A DNA stretch of 64,000 bases, from NCBI RefSeq assembly GCF_029761915.1, contig NZ_CP121695.1, forward strand, positions 5,671,501 to 5,735,500, given 5' to 3'. Below the pieces are notes generated by a model. It was not told the DNA's origin, ran no database searches, and saw only the letters and a list, made by a program, of their open reading frames with translations. The DNA comes from Bradyrhizobium sp. CB1650. Lineage in GTDB: Bacteria > Pseudomonadota > Alphaproteobacteria > Rhizobiales > Xanthobacteraceae. Below, in pieces: positions 60,230 through 64,000 of the stretch (positions are counted from its first letter, which is position 1; the number at the start of each line of letters is the position of its first letter). The position numbers and the translations under genes are program-made.

Positions 60230-60844
60230 ATGCTGTACGAGATCGCAACGCTGACAGTGAAGCTTGGCACGGCGGCCAAGGCCGTGGCCGGGATCGGCGA
60301 ATATGTCGCGGCGTCGGAGGCGAAAGGGACGCTGCTCGGCTGCTGGGCAAGCGAAATCGGTGACCTCAATCAGCTCCTGGTGCTGCGCTCCTTCGCAGAT
60401 CAAGACGAATGGCGCGGTGAACGCGAACGCACGCTGCGCACGACAAATCCATTCAATGCGGGCGAAGCCATCGCACAGATGGCCTTCGACACCTACGCGC
60501 CCTTCCCGTTTCTGCCGCCCGTCACGACCGGTAAATATGGCAGCGTCTACGAGATCCGTACCTATCGCCTCAAGCACGGCGGCGTTCCTCCCACGATCGC
60601 TGCATGGGAGGCCGCGATGCCTGAACGCGGCAAGCTGTCGCCGCTTTCGATCGCCATGTATGCGCTCGATGGGCCGCCTCGCTTCACGCACATCTGGCCG
60701 TTCGCGAGCCTCGACGCCCGCGCTGCGGTGCGCGCTGATTCCGTGGCGAGGGGCGTCTGGCCGCCGAAGGGCGGCCCCGACTGGCTGACCGGTGATATGC
60801 GCTCGATCATCGCGCTGCCGACCGCGATCTCGCCACTGGCTTGA
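60230..60844 (+). CDS. NIPSNAP-family protein, two-domain
   Basis: This 204-residue protein appears to have two tandem NIPSNAP domains: MLYEIATLTVKLGTAAKAVA with LGCWASEIGDLNQLLVL in the first, and GSVYEIRTYRLKHGGVPPTI with GPPRFTHIWPFASLDAR in the second. The fold is expected to be a ferredoxin-like barrel. No catalytic function is established for bacterial members. Ribosome binding site AAGGAGAG precedes the ATG. The paralogue at 42864 is a single domain. Confidence 0.82.
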   Translation: MLYEIATLTVKLGTAAKAVAGIGEYVAASEAKGTLLGCWASEIGDLNQLLVLRSFADQDEWRGERERTLRTTNPFNAGEAIAQMAFDTYAPFPFLPPVTTGKYGSVYEIRTYRLKHGGVPPTIAAWEAAMPERGKLSPLSIAMYALDGPPRFTHIWPFASLDARAAVRADSVARGVWPPKGGPDWLTGDMRSIIALPTAISPLA

Positions 60845-60859
60845 TGCGAGGAACCCGCC

Positions 60860-61690
60860 ATGACGCATATTTATTCGCTCGCCTATCTCACGTCGGCGCC
60901 GATGGCACCTCCGGATGCGTTGGTGCTCGCGGCAAAGCTCGGTTACCAGGCGATCGGCGTGAGGATCGAACCCGCCGCCCCCGGCAGCGACTTCTCGCCG
61001 CTCGTGAGCGATCCCACGATGCTACGCGAGACCGTGCGTCGCATCGAGGACACCGGCGTGCCGGTTTTTGATGTCGAGATCGCGCGGCTCGGTGCCGACT
61101 TCAGGCCGGAGCGTTTCGCCGCGTTCCTCGAAATCGCGGGCAAGCTGAAAGCGCGCGCGATCCTCGTTGCCGGCGATGACCCAGACGAAGCGCGCCTCAC
61201 TGACTCGTTTGCAGAGTTCTGCCGGGCGGCCGCGCCCTACGGTCTCACCGCGGATCTCGAGTTCATGCCGTGGACCGCCGTAAAGAACGCGAAAGCCGCG
61301 CTGCGCATCGTGACGAACGCCGGAGAGCCGAACGGCCGCATCCTGGTCGACGCGCTGCACGCCGCGCGCTCGGCCACGACGCTGGACGACGTCGCAAGCC
61401 TGCCCCGGCATCTCCTCAGCTATGCCCAGCTCTGCGATGCACCGGCGGGCATTCCGGCAACCGACACCGAGCTGATCCACACCGCCCGATGCGCCCGGCT
61501 TCTCCCGGGAGACGGAGGGATCGATCTGCATGGCCTTGTGCAGGCCTTGCCCAACGATCTCCCGCTGAGCCTGGAGGTCCCGAATGACGAGTGGCTGCCC
61601 AAGCTCGGCCCGGAGCAATGGGGGCGCCGCGCGCTCGCGGGCGCTCGCCGGGTTGTCGCCGAAGCCGCACAAAGGAAGGCAATGGCATGA
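60860..61690 (+). CDS. TIM-barrel sugar phosphate isomerase/epimerase family protein
   Basis: This is a 276-residue AP_endonuc_2-type protein. Likely metal ligands are Glu in DLEFMPW, Asp/His in VDALHAARS and Glu in SLEVPNDEW; the usual third-ligand His is replaced by Gln in AQLCDA, which may change metal binding. The family includes 3-dehydroshikimate dehydratases, so it could act on the product of the AroE-like enzyme; this is only an inference. Its stop overlaps the SDR start (ATGA). Confidence 0.83.
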   Translation: MTHIYSLAYLTSAPMAPPDALVLAAKLGYQAIGVRIEPAAPGSDFSPLVSDPTMLRETVRRIEDTGVPVFDVEIARLGADFRPERFAAFLEIAGKLKARAILVAGDDPDEARLTDSFAEFCRAAAPYGLTADLEFMPWTAVKNAKAALRIVTNAGEPNGRILVDALHAARSATTLDDVASLPRHLLSYAQLCDAPAGIPATDTELIHTARCARLLPGDGGIDLHGLVQALPNDLPLSLEVPNDEWLPKLGPEQWGRRALAGARRVVAEAAQRKAMA

Positions 61691-62394
61691 TGAGTCTGGA
61701 TTTTTCAGCACGTATCGCAGTCATCGCGGGCGGCTGCGGCGGCATCGGCCAGGCCGTTCGTACGCGGCTGATGTCCGCCGGCGCAACCGTGATCGTCTGG
61801 GACCTGGCCGACGGGGCGGACGAGCGGCTTGACCTCACCAATGAGGACGCCGTCAACGACGCGATGGCGAACCTTATCGCTCAGTTCGGTCGCATCGACG
61901 TCCTGGTGAACGCTGCAGGCATTACCGGCCCCACGGTCAATATCGAGCGCTACAGCCTCGCCGAATGGAAGCGCGTCCTGGATGTCAATCTCACCAGTAC
62001 GTTCCTCTGCTGCAAGGCGGCGATCGCGCCGATGCGCGCGCGAAACACCGGACGCATCGTCAATCTTGCCTCGATCGCCGGCAAGGAGGGCAATGCCGGC
62101 ATGACGGGCTATTCCGCTGCCAAAGCTGCGGTGATCGCGCTCACGAAATCCCTCGGAAAGGAACTTGCGGATACCGATATCCGGGTCAACGCCATCGCAC
62201 CAGCCGTGATCGCAACCGATCTCGTCAGGCAGATGTCGGAAGACACCTATCGAGCGGTCCTGGCCAAGATCCCGCTCAGGCGCGCCGGCCGCCCGGAAGA
62301 GGTCGCCGCGCTGGTCGCCTGGCTCGCCTCCGATGAATGCTCGTTCTCTACCGGTGCCGTTTTCGACCTCTCAGGCGGACGCGCCACCTACTGA
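61687..62394 (+). CDS. Short-chain dehydrogenase/reductase
   Basis: The 235-residue SDR starts at the ATG at 61687, overlapping the TIM-barrel gene stop. The cofactor loop reads AGGCGGIGQA in place of TGxxxGxG (Thr replaced by Ala). VNAAGITG, the catalytic Ser in NLASIAGKEG and YSAAKAAV are present. It is shorter than average but complete. It closes the operon livKHMGF - aroE-like - two flavoproteins - NIPSNAP - TIM barrel - SDR. Confidence 0.88.
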   Translation: MMSLDFSARIAVIAGGCGGIGQAVRTRLMSAGATVIVWDLADGADERLDLTNEDAVNDAMANLIAQFGRIDVLVNAAGITGPTVNIERYSLAEWKRVLDVNLTSTFLCCKAAIAPMRARNTGRIVNLASIAGKEGNAGMTGYSAAKAAVIALTKSLGKELADTDIRVNAIAPAVIATDLVRQMSEDTYRAVLAKIPLRRAGRPEEVAALVAWLASDECSFSTGAVFDLSGGRATY

Positions 62395-62434
62395 TGGCGA
62401 TCAAGACCCGCGAAAAGGCTCGACATCACCTAAC

Positions 62435-63349
62435 TCAGGTCAATCGCGCGACTCCAGCGCTCCTACTTGCAATCGCATTCGCCCGCTCAAGGAGCGCCTC
62501 CGCCCGCTGAACGATCGGAATATCGATCATCTTGCCGTCGATCGCGAACGAAGCACGCCCCTCGGCGGCCGCTTGCTTGTTGAGTGCGACGACACGCTCG
62601 GCATACTCGACGTCCTGCGTTGACGGGCTGAAGCCTGCGTTGAGGATCGGCACCAGCGACGGATGAATGCACGCAGAACCGACAAAGCCGAAATCCGCCG
62701 ACCGCCGGACGATCCGCGCATACCCATCGAGATCGGCAAAATCTGCCACTGAGCCGATGGTACCAAGCGGCATGATGCCGGCGGCTCGTGCCGCCTGTAC
62801 GACTTGCTGCTTCGGCATCAGCAAGGTCTCTTCCGTCGGCTTGGCGCCAATGGCGGTGGCGTAGTCCTCAGCGCCCAACGAAATGCCGGCCAGCCGTGGC
62901 GTCGATCGCGCGATATCATGTGCCCTGGCGAGCGGCCCAGGCGCTTCGATCAGCCCGATAAACCAGATCTTACCGGGCTCCAGTCCACGATCGATCTCCA
63001 ATCTTGTTACCATCTCATCGAGCAAGCGCAGATGCTCCGCGCCTTCGACCTTAGTAATCTTGATGGCGTCAACGCCCTGGATCACGGCGACCTCGATGTC
63101 TCGCACGGCTAGTTCGAGCGGCTGGTTGATCCGCACCATGACGTCCGACTTCCCCGTGTCGCGAAACCGCTTCACGATGCCCGGCACCAGCGCGCGCGCG
63201 GCGTCCTTCTGCGCAAGCGGCACACTGTCCTCGAGATCGATGATCAGGGCGTCAGCACCGCGCTCCACGGCCTTGACGACAAACCGCTCCACGTTCGCGG
63301 GGACGAACAGTGCGGATCGCCAGACAGGAAATCTTCGCCGCATGGTCAT
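62435..63349 (-). CDS. HpcH/HpaI aldolase / CitE-like CoA-ester lyase
   Basis: The 304-residue CitE-family protein shows LFVPANVERFVVKAVERGA, DLEDSVPLAQKD, Glu in GLIEAPGP, LGAEDYA and HPSLVPILNAGFSPS, the pattern of malyl-CoA or citramalyl-CoA lyases. These cleave a hydroxyacyl-CoA to acetyl-CoA or propionyl-CoA and a keto acid. Its start overlaps the stop of the CoA-transferase gene (ATGA), so the two work together. It is convergent with the SDR gene and belongs to a separate operon continuing past the window. Confidence 0.88.
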   Translation of the reverse strand: MTMRRRFPVWRSALFVPANVERFVVKAVERGADALIIDLEDSVPLAQKDAARALVPGIVKRFRDTGKSDVMVRINQPLELAVRDIEVAVIQGVDAIKITKVEGAEHLRLLDEMVTRLEIDRGLEPGKIWFIGLIEAPGPLARAHDIARSTPRLAGISLGAEDYATAIGAKPTEETLLMPKQQVVQAARAAGIMPLGTIGSVADFADLDGYARIVRRSADFGFVGSACIHPSLVPILNAGFSPSTQDVEYAERVVALNKQAAAEGRASFAIDGKMIDIPIVQRAEALLERANAIASRSAGVARLT

Positions 63350-64000
63350 TTCTTGGTCTCCTTCACAACTCCCGAAGCCAGAGCGACGTCGATATCATCG
63401 GGGCTGAGGCCGGCCTCGGTTAAGACATCGCGACTATGCTGTCCCAGGCGCGGCGCCGGTGTTCGGATGCTTCCCGGCGTCTCGGACAGGCGCACGGGAA
63501 CGGCGTGCATCGGGAATGTCCCCATGTCGTCGTCGGGATAGTCGGCCAGCAGCGCCCGCGCCTGCACGTGACGATCGTTCATCAGCCGCACGGTGTCGTT
63601 GACCGGACCGATCGTAACCTCTGCCGCTTCGAAGAAGGCCACGTTGTCCTCGACTGTTCGCGCCGCAATGAAATCGCCGATGATCTTGTCCAATTCGACG
63701 ACATGGACGAGCCGCTGCTCATTGGTCTTGAACCGCGGATCATCGCAGAGCTCGGGCCGGCCGATCGAACGCAGCACCCGCATCGCCATCCCTTGCGTGG
63801 ACGCCGACAGACAGACCCAGCCGCCATCGAGGGTGCGGTAGACGTTGCGCGGCACCGATCCGCTCGAACGGCTTCCGCTGCGCGGCTTGACCCTGCCCGT
63901 CAGCCGGTAGTTTGCCGCCTGCGGTCCGAGCGAGTTGACGATCGGGTCAAGCAGCGGCAGATCGATCACCTGCCCTTTCCCGCCATTGACCTCGACCTCC
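63346..64000 (-). CDS. CaiB/BaiF family CoA-transferase, N-terminus beyond window
   Basis: This is a class III CoA-transferase of which the C-terminal ~217 residues are inside the window; the frame is open to the right edge. NGGKGQVIDLPLLD, DGGWVCLSASTQGMA and GPVNDTVRLMNDRHVQAR are characteristic of CaiB-type proteins. It would transfer CoA to a carboxylic acid whose CoA ester is then cleaved by the CitE-like lyase. The catalytic Asp region should be in the missing N-terminal half. Confidence 0.88.
   Translation of the reverse strand, partial: EVEVNGGKGQVIDLPLLDPIVNSLGPQAANYRLTGRVKPRSGSRSSGSVPRNVYRTLDGGWVCLSASTQGMAMRVLRSIGRPELCDDPRFKTNEQRLVHVVELDKIIGDFIAARTVEDNVAFFEAAEVTIGPVNDTVRLMNDRHVQARALLADYPDDDMGTFPMHAVPVRLSETPGSIRTPAPRLGQHSRDVLTEAGLSPDDIDVALASGVVKETKK

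Noticed and set aside
1..64000. CRISPR arrays, tRNA/rRNA genes, transposases, phage genes or attachment sites
   Set aside because: Gaps are short and lack regularly spaced repeats, cloverleaf-like sequence or recombinase genes.

Overview
This 64 kb window looks like a chromosomal segment of a GC-rich alphaproteobacterium. The order Hyphomicrobiales, and a Bradyrhizobium-like organism in particular, fits best: uptake systems are very dense, many binding proteins carry twin-arginine signals, and there are polyol and ugp-type operons and a fused Liv transporter. That placement rests on gene content only. No rRNA, tRNA, prophage, insertion sequence or CRISPR array was seen. About 58 protein genes fill the window. 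The only gap over 300 bases is 30773-31098.

Region 1 (1-16618, all minus strand) is a run of 15 closely spaced genes read from right to left: a SorC-family regulator, a polyol/sugar ABC transporter (binding protein, two permeases, two unequal ATPases), an FGGY kinase, a 2-hydroxyacid dehydrogenase, a class II aldolase, GlpD, UgpB-UgpA-UgpE without UgpC, UgpQ and PhoD (cut by the window edge). It appears to import and oxidise polyols, glycerol-3-phosphate and glycerophosphodiesters. Region 2 (16796-19981, plus) carries a short FGGY kinase, a HAD hydrolase and a second class II aldolase, read divergently from the SorC gene.

Region 3 (20147-30772) holds two ribose/xylose-type ABC systems around one GntR regulator: gntR-xylB-ATPase-permease-binding protein on the minus strand, and ATPase-permease-binding protein-fucU on the plus strand. 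An inverted repeat lies in the shared promoter region. Region 4 (31099-34934) is a further sugar ABC transporter with no ATPase.

Region 5 (34993-40026) has a TRAP transporter, a type II dehydroquinase homologue and an unknown alpha/beta-barrel protein, opposite a divergent GntR regulator. A truncated M24-peptidase remnant and an SMP-30 lactonase follow (40093-41187).

Region 6 (41253-64000) looks like a catabolic island for a cyclic or hydroaromatic compound. It has three ketosteroid-dehydrogenase-like flavoproteins, three short-chain dehydrogenases, two NIPSNAP proteins, two TIM-barrel isomerase/dehydratase-type proteins, a shikimate-dehydrogenase homologue, a Gfo/Idh/MocA oxidoreductase, an epimerase, two Liv-type binding proteins with one LivH and one LivM-LivG-LivF fusion protein, AraC and IclR regulators, and a CoA-lyase/CoA-transferase pair at the right edge. 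The dehydroquinase and shikimate-dehydrogenase homologues both lack substrate-binding residues of the classical enzymes. A route parallel to quinate/shikimate catabolism but acting on another substrate is therefore the most interesting hypothesis here; it is an inference.
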